NCBI GenBank assembly: GCA_024692685.1
Contig: JAILMJ010000057.1
Coordinates: 1 to 63,610 of the forward strand
From: Clostridia bacterium
Lineage (GTDB): Bacteria; Bacillota; Clostridia; Oscillospirales; Acutalibacteraceae
Direction: 5' to 3'
Length of the DNA stretch: 63,610 nucleotides
Part shown: positions 1 through 9,314 of the stretch, piece after piece
Numbering within the stretch: position 1 is the stretch's first letter
How the letters are laid out: every line of letters begins with the position of its first letter
Position numbers and translations under genes: made by a program
The notes under the pieces: model-generated
Seen by the model: the letters and a program-made list of their open reading frames with translations, nothing else
Told to the model about the DNA's origin: nothing
The model's database searches: none

Positions 1-1
1 G

Positions 2-2560
2 CTTCCCTCCGGCGAATACGGAGTCATAGCAACCTTTACCCCCGCGGAAAATGGCGAATATAATTTTGTTATGGATGAAAAACTCGCTAACTGCTATGAC
101 GGACTCTATGATTCCGGTAATAATCCTGTAGCTTTTGATACCTATGCGACACTTACCGGCGGCGAAACCTACACTATTAGTTTTTACAACGGCTCATCAA
201 GTGATGTCACGGGAGAGCTGACTGCCACACACGGCCATAAATTTGACTTTTCTTCAAACACCTGCTCCGTCTGCAACAAACAGATTATATTTGATGCAGA
301 GGAAGATAAGGCTGTTTCCGTAAGCATTGATCCTTGGAATACCGCAATGGTCAGATTTACCCCGGCTAAGAGCGGCGACTTCATCGCGGATTATGACAGC
401 AAAGCAGATGTTTATTTCAATGGTGTTTTGGATACGTCAGGGACACCTGTCAGCCCGGTTTATGATGATTACAACGGCGAATATGCAGTTTTGACTCAGG
501 GCGAAGCCTACTATTTCGTCTTTAAGAACTACGAAGACTCCGCGGAAACAGTTGAGGCGACAATTTCTCACAGGCACGTCGGTGCCGAAACAGTTGTCGC
601 AGAGCCCACGGTAGCATGCGACGGCCTGACAAGACTTGACTGCGCAACTTGCGGCGAGTCATTATTTGCGATTACCGGATACACCGGCATCTACAAAAGC
701 GACGGAACTACAGAAGACGGTTTCGAGTATAAGATTTACGAGAAAGACGGAGTCCGTGAAGCTGCAATCAGCGGTTACACCGGCACTGAAACAGAGATAA
801 CCATCCCCGCTGAAGTTGAAGGAGTTCCCGTAACCGCTGTCAGAGGTTCCTATTACGGTTTTTTGGCTAAAAACTCCACAGTAACATCTGTCACCATCCC
901 CGAGGGAATCAGAGAAATCGGTGACAATGCGTTCACCGCCTACACCGCACTTGAAGAAGTTACAATCCCCGACAGTGTCATTATTATCGGAGATGGAGCT
1001 TTCTACGGGTGTGTAAACCTCAAGGGAGTTACTCTCGGCAAAAATGTCGCTTATGTCGGCGAAGACGCTTTTACAACCGTTATGGATGAAAAAGACAAAG
1101 AACGAAGCGAATACTATTATGCCAGTGTTGAGGAGTACATCGCCCCTGAACGGGATATGGCTGATATTGAAAGAGAATACTTTGACAATATGGCAGAGGA
1201 TTATTTTGGCGATTACTCTGATTTCAGCGGTAAGCCGGTATCCTCGTGGGCTGATGTGCTTAGTGTTGTGCAAGAAGCCGATCTGGACGCTTACAACAGC
1301 TATTTCAACACAGGTTATACAGATAAAGCAAACCTGATAAATGATTTAGAGGGTGAAATCGGATTTTTTGAGGGCAATATCGGGAACATAGACCGCTGGA
1401 AAAACGAAATTGAAAACATCACTCAGTCAATCAGCGATGTAAGGAATGACGAAGGCGAGCCCATCGCCTGGGTTATCTATAACGGCAGCGAAGAGAATTT
1501 TGCCAAGATTGGCATAGAGAATAACAACGACGAGCTGACAGAAGCAAGACGCGGCGTTGACGGGAAGGATCCCGCATTCATAATAACCTATGACGCAAAC
1601 GGCGGCGAAAAAGCTCCCGAGCCGCAGACCGGATTCAAAGATGTCACTCTCACAGCAGGAGAGCCCGAATATTACGGCTACACCTTCCTCGGCTGGGCAA
1701 AGACAAACAACGCGGCAGCGGCGGAATATGCGGCAGGCGCAGCGTACAGGCTTGAAGAGGATGTAACCTTCTACGCAGTATGGGGAGCGAAAGCCGCCAC
1801 CCTGACCTATGACGCAAACGGAGGAACGAACGCTCCCGCAGCGCAGAATGGCTACGGCAAGATTACTCTTTCAACGTCTGCGCCGTCAAAAGAGGGATAC
1901 AATTTCCTCGGCTGGGCAAAGACAAATAACGCGACAGCGGCGGAATACGCGCCGGGCGCAGAGTTTACACTTGAAGAGAATACCACACTCTATGCGATAT
2001 GGCAGAAGATCTACACCCTGACCTATGACGCAAACGGAGGAACAAACGCTCCCGCAGCGCAGCAGGGCAACGGAGAAATCACCCTCTCAGCGGCGAAACC
2101 GACAAGAGACGGATACGAGTTCCTCGGCTGGGCAAAGACAAATAACGCGACAGCGGCTGAATATGAGGCAGGCGCGAAGCTTAACCTTACGGAAGACACC
2201 ACGGTATACGCCGTATGGAAAGCAACATTCAAGCTTCCCGAATTCAGCGCTAAATCCGCATCCTACAACACCTATGTAACCGTAAGCGTAAAACTCAATA
2301 ATGTTCCTGCGGGAGCAGAGGTATGGATTGACGGCAAGAAGGCAGAAGTAGACGAAAGCGGAACCACATACAGTGTCGAAATCGGCCAGGTCAAGGCAAC
2401 GAAGGAAGTGAAGATAGAGGTCAAGCAGGGCGGAGCAACCCTTGACGAAGCAACCCTTACCATTAAGGTAGACAGCAACTTCTTCTCGAAACTGATTTCG
2501 TTCTTCTCAAACTTCCTGTTCAATCTCTTCAAATGGAAGCAAGTAACAGTAAAATTCTGA
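2..2560 (+). CDS. Surface protein with BspA-like leucine-rich repeats and three InlB B-repeats (5' partial)
   Basis: The reading frame is open from the left edge, so the start lies upstream; 852 residues are visible. Order of parts: two related beta-rich modules (about 2-280 and 290-590), each ending in a His plus CxxC segment (TCSVC, DCATC); a BspA-type leucine-rich stretch (about 780-1080) with repeated TIPxxVxxIGxxAF; a charged, probably helical linker (about 1085-1570); then three InlB B-repeats with YDANGG and FLGWAKTNNA. The protein closes with an Ig-like segment and an aromatic tail (FFSKLISFFSNFLFNLFKW). No LPxTG motif is present. Known members of these repeat families are extracellular adhesins or matrix proteins, so a surface role is inferred. 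A strong terminator follows. The exact ligand cannot be told. Confidence 0.85.
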   Translation, partial: LPSGEYGVIATFTPAENGEYNFVMDEKLANCYDGLYDSGNNPVAFDTYATLTGGETYTISFYNGSSSDVTGELTATHGHKFDFSSNTCSVCNKQIIFDAEEDKAVSVSIDPWNTAMVRFTPAKSGDFIADYDSKADVYFNGVLDTSGTPVSPVYDDYNGEYAVLTQGEAYYFVFKNYEDSAETVEATISHRHVGAETVVAEPTVACDGLTRLDCATCGESLFAITGYTGIYKSDGTTEDGFEYKIYEKDGVREAAISGYTGTETEITIPAEVEGVPVTAVRGSYYGFLAKNSTVTSVTIPEGIREIGDNAFTAYTALEEVTIPDSVIIIGDGAFYGCVNLKGVTLGKNVAYVGEDAFTTVMDEKDKERSEYYYASVEEYIAPERDMADIEREYFDNMAEDYFGDYSDFSGKPVSSWADVLSVVQEADLDAYNSYFNTGYTDKANLINDLEGEIGFFEGNIGNIDRWKNEIENITQSISDVRNDEGEPIAWVIYNGSEENFAKIGIENNNDELTEARRGVDGKDPAFIITYDANGGEKAPEPQTGFKDVTLTAGEPEYYGYTFLGWAKTNNAAAAEYAAGAAYRLEEDVTFYAVWGAKAATLTYDANGGTNAPAAQNGYGKITLSTSAPSKEGYNFLGWAKTNNATAAEYAPGAEFTLEENTTLYAIWQKIYTLTYDANGGTNAPAAQQGNGEITLSAAKPTRDGYEFLGWAKTNNATAAEYEAGAKLNLTEDTTVYAVWKATFKLPEFSAKSASYNTYVTVSVKLNNVPAGAEVWIDGKKAEVDESGTTYSVEIGQVKATKEVKIEVKQGGATLDEATLTIKVDSNFFSKLISFFSNFLFNLFKWKQVTVKF
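1580..2225 (+). repeat. Three tandem ~216-219-bp InlB B-repeat units
   Basis: The phrase ACCTATGACGCAAACGG recurs at 1586, 1805 and 2021, giving periods of 219 and 216 bp. The units are very similar at the DNA level, including silent positions, for example the shared stretch coding for FLGWAKTNNA. Each unit codes for one beta-grasp-like B-repeat inside the surface protein. Confidence 0.9.
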
Positions 2561-2571
2561 TAAGCTAAAAC

Positions 2572-2599
2572 AAAAAGCCCGCTTCGGCGGGCTTTTTTT
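2572..2599 (+). terminator. Rho-independent terminator of the surface protein gene
   Basis: A GCCCGC/GCGGGC stem with a TTCG tetraloop is flanked by five A and seven T residues. It starts 12 bases after the stop codon. Confidence 0.95.
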
Positions 2600-2664
2600 A
2601 TTCACTGTGTAAAGCATCTGTTGTAAGCCTGAACATAAATCCTCCGGCAAATTTCCTTATTTTA

Positions 2665-2693
2665 TTGACTTTATGCATAATTTAATTTAAAAT
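2665..2693 (+). promoter_or_regulatory. Predicted sigma-A promoter of the gtrA-GPH-fucosidase unit
   Basis: TTGACT at 2665-2670 and TAAAAT at 2688-2693 are 17 bp apart. This is 37 bp upstream of the gtrA-like start codon. Confidence 0.75.
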
Positions 2694-2729
2694 ATAAAGA
2701 ACAGTATTTTTCTTCACCGAGGTAGGTTT

Positions 2730-3272
2730 ATGACGGAAAAACTGAGATCCATTCTTTTCTGGATTTTCAAAAAGGACTCTGCCTTGGGCAGAATTATTGA
2801 CAAAGTCGTCACGAGGGAAATTATTTCATACCTGATATTCGGTGTGCTGACAACTCTTGTGAGTATGCTCAGCTACGCGCTGTTCATCAGGATTATACCC
2901 GACAGTGTCAATGAACTGCCCGCCGCAGTACCCGAAAGCATAGCGGAGTCGCTCAAAATATTCATCTGCAGTGTCCTGTCGTGGATATGCAGTGTTGTTT
3001 TCGCTTTTATCACAAACAAACTGTTCGTCTTTGAGAGCAGGGATTCATCGGCAAAAACCGTTGCAAAGGAGTTTTCAACCTTTGTCGGCTCAAGAATATT
3101 CACGGGCGTGATTGAGTGGTTCGGCGTCCCTTTCCTTGTGAGAATCGGGCTGAATCAGGTGATTTTCGGCACGGAAGGCCTGCTTGCCAAAATCACGGTA
3201 TCTGTAATAGTGGTTGTGCTGAATTACATTTTCAGCAAGCTTATAGTTTTCGCAAAAAAATCCGGCAAATAA
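2730..3272 (+). CDS. GtrA-like family membrane protein
   Basis: This 180-residue protein has the GtrA-like pattern: a short charged N-terminus, then about four hydrophobic segments (from SYLIFGVLTTLVSMLSY onward) with the FxxNKLFVF signature near the middle and a KLIVF motif at the end. GtrA-like proteins take part in moving lipid-linked sugars across the membrane or in decorating surface polymers. The start has an AGGTAGG ribosome binding site. It leads a run of four same-strand genes with a sugar symporter and fucosidase, but a direct role in fucose use is not implied by the family. It could equally serve cell-wall glycosylation. Confidence 0.85.
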   Translation: MTEKLRSILFWIFKKDSALGRIIDKVVTREIISYLIFGVLTTLVSMLSYALFIRIIPDSVNELPAAVPESIAESLKIFICSVLSWICSVVFAFITNKLFVFESRDSSAKTVAKEFSTFVGSRIFTGVIEWFGVPFLVRIGLNQVIFGTEGLLAKITVSVIVVVLNYIFSKLIVFAKKSGK

Positions 3273-3317
3273 GGGTTGCCTTAAACGGCTGACCTTGAAT
3301 ATACGAGGAGGAAGTTT

Positions 3318-4706
3318 ATGAAAAAGTACCTGAATTTCAAAGAAATCGCAGCGTATTCCCTTGGCTTGTTCGGCTTTCAGATGATAGTCGGCCTGCTCAA
3401 TTCCTATCAGGCGGAGTTTTATCACGAGATTCTCGGCGCCGATCTTGCGGCAGTCGGTATCCTCATCCTTGTTGTCAAAGTTGTTTCATCGGCCTTTGAT
3501 CCGATAGTCGGCAACAGGATAAGCAGAAAGGGCAAAATCAGGCCGTTCATTCTCTATGCCATTATTCCGTTTGCCCTGACCACTGTGCTTGTCTTCATTA
3601 AGGTGCCGTTTAAGGGCGTTCTTCTTTACGTATGGATATTCATCACCTTCCTGCTCTGGAGTATGTCGATGACGCTCGGCGATGTTCCCTCTCAGGGAAT
3701 TGCCTCCGTTATCACTCCCAATCCCCAGGAAAAATCCGATACAATTTCAATCGCCAACACCTTCAAGGAAATCGGCTTCTCCGCCTCCGCGGTCATAGTT
3801 CCGCTGATCTGCATCATTATTCCCGGCGGCTCCAAGGTTTTCGGCTTTGAAGGCGAAAAGGACACCCCCATAAGCAATTCCGAGTATCTGGGCGCGGCCA
3901 TAGCTGCGGCAGTTCTCGGCTGCGTGCTGTTCTTCCTTATTTTCAAGGGCACAAAAGAAAGAGTTCCCTATCACGCGCAGGAGATGAGTCTGCGCGAGAT
4001 GTTTGCCACCCTTAAATCAAACAAGTACCTGATGATGGTTGTGCTCTCCTATCTGCTCGGCGCCTGCAGAAAGATATCCATGGCCATCCAGGTTCAGGCC
4101 GCCAATGTTATGCTCGGCAGTCAGAACTATGTTGTGCTCTTCGGTATCTGTATGGGTCTGGGCTCCGTTGTAAGTATGGCGCTTATACCGGTTTTGCTTC
4201 GCAGGTTCGATGAGAAGAAGGTCAGCGTGGTTGTTTCGGTTTACGGCTTTATCGTGTCGTCTGCCGCCGTGCTCATCTATAATCTTCTTACCCAGAACAT
4301 TGTTGTTATGTTCATAATGATGTTCCTGTCCGGCCTGCAGTTCGGCGTTGTTAATATCGTTCCCATGATAATGGTTGCCGACTGTGTTGATTACCACGAG
4401 TATGAAACCGGCAAGCGCATTGAGGGACCCGCCTTCTCGATACTCACCCTTACAATCAAAATCTCCCTTGCCATAAGCGCGGCTGTCGGTCTTATTATGC
4501 TGAAGGTCGGCAATTACAGCGCGACGACGGAGATATTCACATTCTTCACCAAGAAAGTTGTATTCTTTACCTTTGTCGGTCTTCCCGGCCTCGCAAGTCT
4601 GATTTCGATTCTTCCGCTCAGGAACTATGACCTTATAGGCGAAAAGAAGAAGCAGATAGCCGCGGCTCTCCAGGCGAGAAGAGAAGGGAATCAGGAGGAA
4701 ATCTGA
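3318..4706 (+). CDS. GPH-family sugar:cation symporter (MFS), probable fucoside transporter
   Basis: This 462-residue membrane protein has about 12 hydrophobic segments. The N-terminal pattern AYSLGLFG followed by FDPIVGNRISRKGKIRPF matches the glycoside-pentoside-hexuronide:cation symporter family (MelB/XylP type). An AGGAGG site precedes the ATG. Its stop codon lies one base before the start of the GH29 alpha-L-fucosidase gene, so the two are almost surely cotranslated. Because that fucosidase lacks a signal peptide, the likely cargo is a fucosylated oligosaccharide or L-fucose. Substrate identity is an inference from this neighbour only. Confidence 0.88.
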   Translation: MKKYLNFKEIAAYSLGLFGFQMIVGLLNSYQAEFYHEILGADLAAVGILILVVKVVSSAFDPIVGNRISRKGKIRPFILYAIIPFALTTVLVFIKVPFKGVLLYVWIFITFLLWSMSMTLGDVPSQGIASVITPNPQEKSDTISIANTFKEIGFSASAVIVPLICIIIPGGSKVFGFEGEKDTPISNSEYLGAAIAAAVLGCVLFFLIFKGTKERVPYHAQEMSLREMFATLKSNKYLMMVVLSYLLGACRKISMAIQVQAANVMLGSQNYVVLFGICMGLGSVVSMALIPVLLRRFDEKKVSVVVSVYGFIVSSAAVLIYNLLTQNIVVMFIMMFLSGLQFGVVNIVPMIMVADCVDYHEYETGKRIEGPAFSILTLTIKISLAISAAVGLIMLKVGNYSATTEIFTFFTKKVVFFTFVGLPGLASLISILPLRNYDLIGEKKKQIAAALQARREGNQEEI

Positions 4707-4707
4707 A

Positions 4708-6000
4708 ATGTTATCCAAGCCCGAATATGAGGCTCAAATTGCCTCAACGAGAGATGAAAGAATGAAATGGTGGCGCGAGGCGCGCTTCGGTATGTTTGTC
4801 CACTACGGTCTTTATTCTCAGATGGGAAGAAACGAATGGGTAATGGCGTGCGAAAACATACCCGTCAAAGAATATGAAAAGCTTGCGGATACTTTTGCCC
4901 CGAAAGAGGGCTGCTGCCGTGAATGGGCGGCGCTTGCAAAAAAGGCAGGCTGTAAATATATGGTCCTCACAACAAGGCATCACGAGGGCTTCAGTCTCTG
5001 GGATTCGAAGGTCAATCCGTATAACAGCGTGAACTCCGGTCCCCACAGAGATATCGTGCGCGAGTTCGTTGACGCGTGCAGAGAATATGATCTGAAAATC
5101 GGCTTCTATTCCTCTCTTATGGACTGGCATCATCCCGACGGCGGCATCTGCGCGTTTGACACCGAAGCAAGAAGAAGGTTTACGCAGTATATCCGCGGGC
5201 TTAACGAGGAACTTCTGACCAATTACGGCAAGATTGACATTCTCTGGTACGATGTTCCCTCTCCCATGGAAAACTGGGAGGGCTGGGATTCGCTGGAAAG
5301 AAATCAGTATCTGCGCTCCCTTCAGCCGCATATCATCATAAATGACCGCAGCAGACTTGATGAGGACTTCGGCACTCCAGAGGAGCACCTCACTCCCTCA
5401 GAGCGCGACTGGGAAGCCTGTATGACTTTCAACGGCATAAGCTGGGGTTATCTCGACTCCGACCAGGCCGCTCCCTACAGCTACACCGCGCAGAGAATAG
5501 CGTCAATGCTTCAGACCTGCTGCGAGCGCGGCGGGAATCTGCTGCTCAATGTCGGCCCCGCGCCCGACGGCTCAGTGCCCGAAGAGGTCAAGGAACCTAT
5601 GGGCAAGATAGGCGAATGGCTTAAAGTCAACGGCGAAGCTGTTTACGGAAAACTCAGAAAGACCTACGGCAATCAAAATCAGCCGAACGGAGTTTCAAGG
5701 CCGTCCACCAAGGGCAACACCGTCTATATGTGGAATAAAATCTGGCATCCCTTCGAGGGCAAGATGGGTCTCGGCGGATTTATTACCGAGCCCGTAAGAA
5801 TAAGCTTTATGGACGGTACGCCTATTGAATTCACAAAGAAGGGCGACAGAATCATTCTCTCATCCCTTCCCGAGGAAAACCCCGATCCGATTCTCGGAAT
5901 ACCCGTTATCAAAATAGAATTTGACCGTGAGCCGGAATACCGGTTTGCCTCCTACCTGCCGCAGTTGAACGGCGGCTTACAGAGAGAAGAAATCCTGTAA
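4708..6000 (+). CDS. Alpha-L-fucosidase, GH29
   Basis: The 430-residue protein shows the GH29 core from its start: ARFGMFVHYGLYS (26-38), TTRHHEGFSLWDS (88-100) and GKIDILWYDV. Asp182 in WYDV is the expected nucleophile, and the TPEEHL segment (223-228) is where the acid/base glutamate is expected. GH29 enzymes release terminal L-fucose with retention of configuration. No signal peptide or membrane anchor is present, so it should act in the cytoplasm on imported glycans. The ribosome binding site AGGAGG sits inside the end of the symporter gene. The last stop codon overlaps the next start (TAATG). Confidence 0.95.
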   Translation: MLSKPEYEAQIASTRDERMKWWREARFGMFVHYGLYSQMGRNEWVMACENIPVKEYEKLADTFAPKEGCCREWAALAKKAGCKYMVLTTRHHEGFSLWDSKVNPYNSVNSGPHRDIVREFVDACREYDLKIGFYSSLMDWHHPDGGICAFDTEARRRFTQYIRGLNEELLTNYGKIDILWYDVPSPMENWEGWDSLERNQYLRSLQPHIIINDRSRLDEDFGTPEEHLTPSERDWEACMTFNGISWGYLDSDQAAPYSYTAQRIASMLQTCCERGGNLLLNVGPAPDGSVPEEVKEPMGKIGEWLKVNGEAVYGKLRKTYGNQNQPNGVSRPSTKGNTVYMWNKIWHPFEGKMGLGGFITEPVRISFMDGTPIEFTKKGDRIILSSLPEENPDPILGIPVIKIEFDREPEYRFASYLPQLNGGLQREEIL

Positions 6001-7526
6001 TGTATATTCTGACATCAAAACAAATGTATCAGGCGGAGCTGAACGCGGTTTCAAGGGGAATCACCTTCCCGGAACTTATGGAAACCGCCGGCACCGAATG
6101 CGCGAAAATAATTTACCGGCAGTATTGGAATACCGCGGACAGCGCTCTTATCCTGTGCGGTAAGGGAAAAAACGGCGGAGACGGCTTTGTTGCGGCGCGT
6201 GTCCTTGCTGAAAAAGGCTTTGCGGTAAAAGTTGTGCTCGTTTGCGGCGAGCCTGCCGCAGAGGACGCGGTCAGCAATTTTAACAGACTCGAAAGCTGCA
6301 TTGAAGTTATCCGGTACAGCGGAAATCCCGCGGAAATCGGGAATCTGGCCGGTGAAAGAACCGTTATAGTCGACGCGATATTCGGCACGGGTTTCAAGGG
6401 TGAGCTTTCACCGGAGCTTTCCGCCCTCGCGTTTACCGTTAACGGACTCGCAAACAAGGTTATTGCCGTTGATGTGCCCTCGGGCGTTGACTGCGACAGG
6501 ACAGGGGAGCAGGCGGCTGAAGGAATATGCTTCAGAGCGGATTTAACTGTTCCCATAACTGCCTGCAAACCCGTTCACGCAACCGCGGCAGGCAGGAAAA
6601 TCTGCGGCGAAATCATTGTTGCCGACATAGGCATAACAGAGGAAGACATCGAAAAAGTTCCCGGTTCAAAGGGACAAGCCGTCAGCAGGGTTTCCCTGCG
6701 CAAGCGCGCCGAGTTCTCAAACAAAGGCGCCTTCGGTCACGCCCTGTGCGTTTGCGGAAGCAAAAGGATGCCCGGAGCCGCGTGCATTTGCGTTACGGCG
6801 GCTCTCAGGTGCGGAGCGGGTCTTGTGACCGCGGCTTTTCCGCAGAGCGCTTACCCTGCGATTGCCTCAAAAATAAACGAAGCGCTTATGCTTCCTCTTG
6901 CGGAGAAAGACGGTATGCTTTGTCCGGCTTCTCTTGACGAACTGCAGACGGCGATGAACAAGGCAACCGCCATAGTGACGGGCTGCGGGCTCGGCTTCAC
7001 AGATGAAACAAAAGAGGTTGTTTACGGCATTATAGAAAAGGCGGGCGTGCCTCTTGTAATTGACGCCGACGCCATAAACGCCGTCGCGGAGAATCCCGGA
7101 ATTCTCAGAAAAGCGAAGTATCCGCCGGTTGTCACGCCCCACCCCGGAGAGATGGCAAGGCTTTGCGGAAAATCCGTGGCGGAGATTCTCGAAAACAAGA
7201 TTGAAACCGGAGCGGCATTCGCGAAGGAATTCAACTGTCTGCTTGTGCTCAAGGACGCGGCTACGCTTATCTTTGTGCCGGGCGGCGATTACTATATCAG
7301 TTCAACGGGCAATGACGCTCTCTCAAAGGGAGGCAGCGGAGATATGCTTGCGGGTATGATCTGTTCTTTCCTCGCTCAGGGAGCGGACAGTAAGACCGCC
7401 GCGGTGAATGCCGTTTATCTTCACGGCGGAGTTGCCGATGAAGTAACAAAGTCCGTTTCGGGCAGAGGCGTTCTCGCAACCGATCTGATAAACTATCTGC
7501 CCGTTTATTTTAAAAAGTTCGATTAA
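6000..7526 (+). CDS. nnr: Bifunctional NAD(P)H-hydrate epimerase / ADP-dependent dehydratase
   Basis: The 508-residue protein repairs damaged NAD(P)H hydrates. The N-terminal YjeF_N epimerase half (about 1-215) has GKGKNGGDGFVAARVL, VDAIFGTGFKGELS and AVDVPSGVDCDRTG. The C-terminal ribokinase-like dehydratase half (about 225-505) has TPHPGEMARL and the GSGDMLAGMI anion-hole motif with the catalytic Asp. The fused arrangement and length are usual for bacteria. The start ATG overlaps the fucosidase stop codon by one base. The link to fucosidase is positional; the enzyme is housekeeping. Confidence 0.95.
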   Translation: MYILTSKQMYQAELNAVSRGITFPELMETAGTECAKIIYRQYWNTADSALILCGKGKNGGDGFVAARVLAEKGFAVKVVLVCGEPAAEDAVSNFNRLESCIEVIRYSGNPAEIGNLAGERTVIVDAIFGTGFKGELSPELSALAFTVNGLANKVIAVDVPSGVDCDRTGEQAAEGICFRADLTVPITACKPVHATAAGRKICGEIIVADIGITEEDIEKVPGSKGQAVSRVSLRKRAEFSNKGAFGHALCVCGSKRMPGAACICVTAALRCGAGLVTAAFPQSAYPAIASKINEALMLPLAEKDGMLCPASLDELQTAMNKATAIVTGCGLGFTDETKEVVYGIIEKAGVPLVIDADAINAVAENPGILRKAKYPPVVTPHPGEMARLCGKSVAEILENKIETGAAFAKEFNCLLVLKDAATLIFVPGGDYYISSTGNDALSKGGSGDMLAGMICSFLAQGADSKTAAVNAVYLHGGVADEVTKSVSGRGVLATDLINYLPVYFKKFD

Positions 7527-7552
7527 ATTTCCGGATTGGAAATTCATTTTTC
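7525..7552 (+). terminator. Probable terminator of the gtrA-to-nnr unit
   Basis: AATTTCC and GGAAATT form a 7-bp stem with a 5-base loop at 7526-7544, followed by CATTTTT. It overlaps the nnr stop codon. The stem is AT-rich, so efficiency may be partial. Confidence 0.55.
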
Positions 7553-7556
7553 CGTG

Positions 7557-7585
7557 TTGAAAATATTGACTGCAGGATGTATAAT
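7557..7585 (+). promoter_or_regulatory. Predicted sigma-A promoter of the pdx-thyA-folA-ppa-guaB unit
   Basis: TTGAAA at 7557-7562 and TATAAT at 7580-7585 have a 17-bp spacer. They lie just after the preceding terminator and 47 bp before the kinase start codon. Confidence 0.8.
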
Positions 7586-7632
7586 AAACCAATATCCGCA
7601 AACCGTGTTTTCTCACAGAAGGGAGGACAGCG

Positions 7633-8475
7633 ATGAAAAGAATATTTGCCGTGCATGATATTTCCGGCGTGGGCAAGTGTTCTCTCACAGCCGCCCTGCC
7701 TGTAATTTCGGCCTGCGGTGTGGAGTGCAGCCCCGTACCCACCGCCGTTCTTTCCTCTCATACGGGGGAGATGAAGGGCTACACATTCAGGGATCTGACG
7801 GATGATATTGAGCCTTATTTCAGGCACTGGCTTTCCCTCGGTATAGTTCCCGATACAATTTATACGGGCTATCTCGGCTCCGGGAAACAGATTGAAATAA
7901 TCATGCGTCTGATTTCCGAGTTTTCGCTTTATTCACCGCTGATAATTGTTGACCCGGCTATGGCGGACTCGGGCGTACTCTACAAGGGCTTTGACAGTTC
8001 TTACATAGACGGAATGAAGGACCTCTGTTCTCTTTCCGATGTGCTTATCCCGAATATCACCGAGGCGGCAATGCTTACCGGCAGCGAATATAAAACCGGG
8101 TATGACCGCGAATATATTCACGCTCTCGCGAAGGCGCTTTGCGGATACGCAAAAAAATATACGGTTATAACCGGGGTGTCTTTTTCGGAAGATGAATCCG
8201 GTTGCTATGTTTACGACAAAACCGCCGACAGAAGCGGTTATCTGCCTGCTAAAAAGTATCCGGGCACATACTACGGAACGGGAGATATTTTTGCCTCCGT
8301 TCTCTCCGCCTTTCTGACCCTCGGCTTCGATGTAATGAAGGCGGCGGAGTATGCTCTTGAATTTACCAATAAATCAATTAAAGAAACCTATGAGAATAAA
8401 ACAGATCCGAGATTCGGAGTTGCATTTGAAAAGTTTTTGCCGGATCTTATGAGATACGCGGGAGGGAAAGTATGA
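7633..8475 (+). CDS. Pyridoxal/pyridoxamine kinase family protein
   Basis: The 280-residue protein belongs to the ribokinase-like vitamin kinases. It starts with the HDISGVGKCSL phosphate-binding segment, has VDPAMADSG in the middle, NITEAAMLTG in the ATP-side region and the GTGDIFASV motif with the catalytic Asp near residue 218. PdxK/PdxY-type enzymes phosphorylate pyridoxal or pyridoxamine to make vitamin B6 cofactors. AGGGAGGA precedes the start. The stop overlaps thyA by four bases (ATGA), so the two are translationally coupled. The hydroxymethylpyrimidine kinase ThiD is a related alternative but its length and C-terminus fit less well. Confidence 0.88.
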   Translation: MKRIFAVHDISGVGKCSLTAALPVISACGVECSPVPTAVLSSHTGEMKGYTFRDLTDDIEPYFRHWLSLGIVPDTIYTGYLGSGKQIEIIMRLISEFSLYSPLIIVDPAMADSGVLYKGFDSSYIDGMKDLCSLSDVLIPNITEAAMLTGSEYKTGYDREYIHALAKALCGYAKKYTVITGVSFSEDESGCYVYDKTADRSGYLPAKKYPGTYYGTGDIFASVLSAFLTLGFDVMKAAEYALEFTNKSIKETYENKTDPRFGVAFEKFLPDLMRYAGGKV

Positions 8476-9302
8476 GTTACGCCGATGAAATCTTTATTGC
8501 AACCTGCAAAGATATTCTTGACAACGGTTTTTATGATACCGATCTCGATGTCAGGCCGAGATGGGATGACGGTACTCCTGCCCATACGGTCAAAAAATTC
8601 GGAGTTGTCAACAGGTATGATCTGAGCAAAGAATTCCCGATGCTCACCCTCAGAAAAACTTATCTCAAAAGCGCTGTTGACGAACTGCTCTGGATCTGGC
8701 AGAAAAAGTCCAACAATATTCACGACCTCGGCAGCCACGTCTGGGATGCCTGGGCTGATGAAAACGGCTCCATCGGCAAGGCCTACGGCTACCAGCTCGG
8801 AGTGAAGCACCACTATCCCGAGGGGGATATGGACCAGGTTGACAAGGTAATTTACGACCTGAAACACAATCCCGCAAGCCGCAGGATAATCACCAACATT
8901 TATGTTCACTCCGATCTGAGCGAAATGGCTCTCTATCCCTGCGCTTACAGTATGACCTTCAACGTCACGGGCAATAAACTTAACTCCATTCTCAATCAGA
9001 GATCCCAGGATATGCTGGCGGCGAATATCTGGAATGTGGCGCAGTATTCCGCGCTGACCTGCATGATAGCTCAGGTTACGGGTTTTGAACCGGGAGAGTT
9101 TGTCCATGTTATCGCGGACGCCCACATCTATGACAGGCACATCCCCATAGTTGAGGAGCTTATTTCTAAGAAACCCTATGACGCTCCCACGGTGACCCTC
9201 GACAAATCCGTCAAGGATTTCTATGACTTCACCAAGGACAGTTTTACAGTCGAAAACTATAAATACCACGAGTTCAGCACAAAAATACCCGTAGCGGTGT
9301 AA
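8472..9302 (+). CDS. thyA: Thymidylate synthase
   Basis: The 276-residue enzyme makes dTMP from dUMP with methylene-tetrahydrofolate. The catalytic cysteine is Cys157 in LYPCAYSM; the phosphate/dUMP residues are in LNQRSQDM (Arg177, Asp180) and WNVAQY (Asn188), and the dUMP-binding IADAHIYDRH follows. The YPCAYSM form, without the usual His after Cys, is known from Clostridial ThyA proteins. It sits between the B6 kinase and folA, which recycles the dihydrofolate it produces, a logical pairing. Confidence 0.96.
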   Translation: MSYADEIFIATCKDILDNGFYDTDLDVRPRWDDGTPAHTVKKFGVVNRYDLSKEFPMLTLRKTYLKSAVDELLWIWQKKSNNIHDLGSHVWDAWADENGSIGKAYGYQLGVKHHYPEGDMDQVDKVIYDLKHNPASRRIITNIYVHSDLSEMALYPCAYSMTFNVTGNKLNSILNQRSQDMLAANIWNVAQYSALTCMIAQVTGFEPGEFVHVIADAHIYDRHIPIVEELISKKPYDAPTVTLDKSVKDFYDFTKDSFTVENYKYHEFSTKIPVAV

Positions 9303-9314
9303 GCAGGTGAGAAG

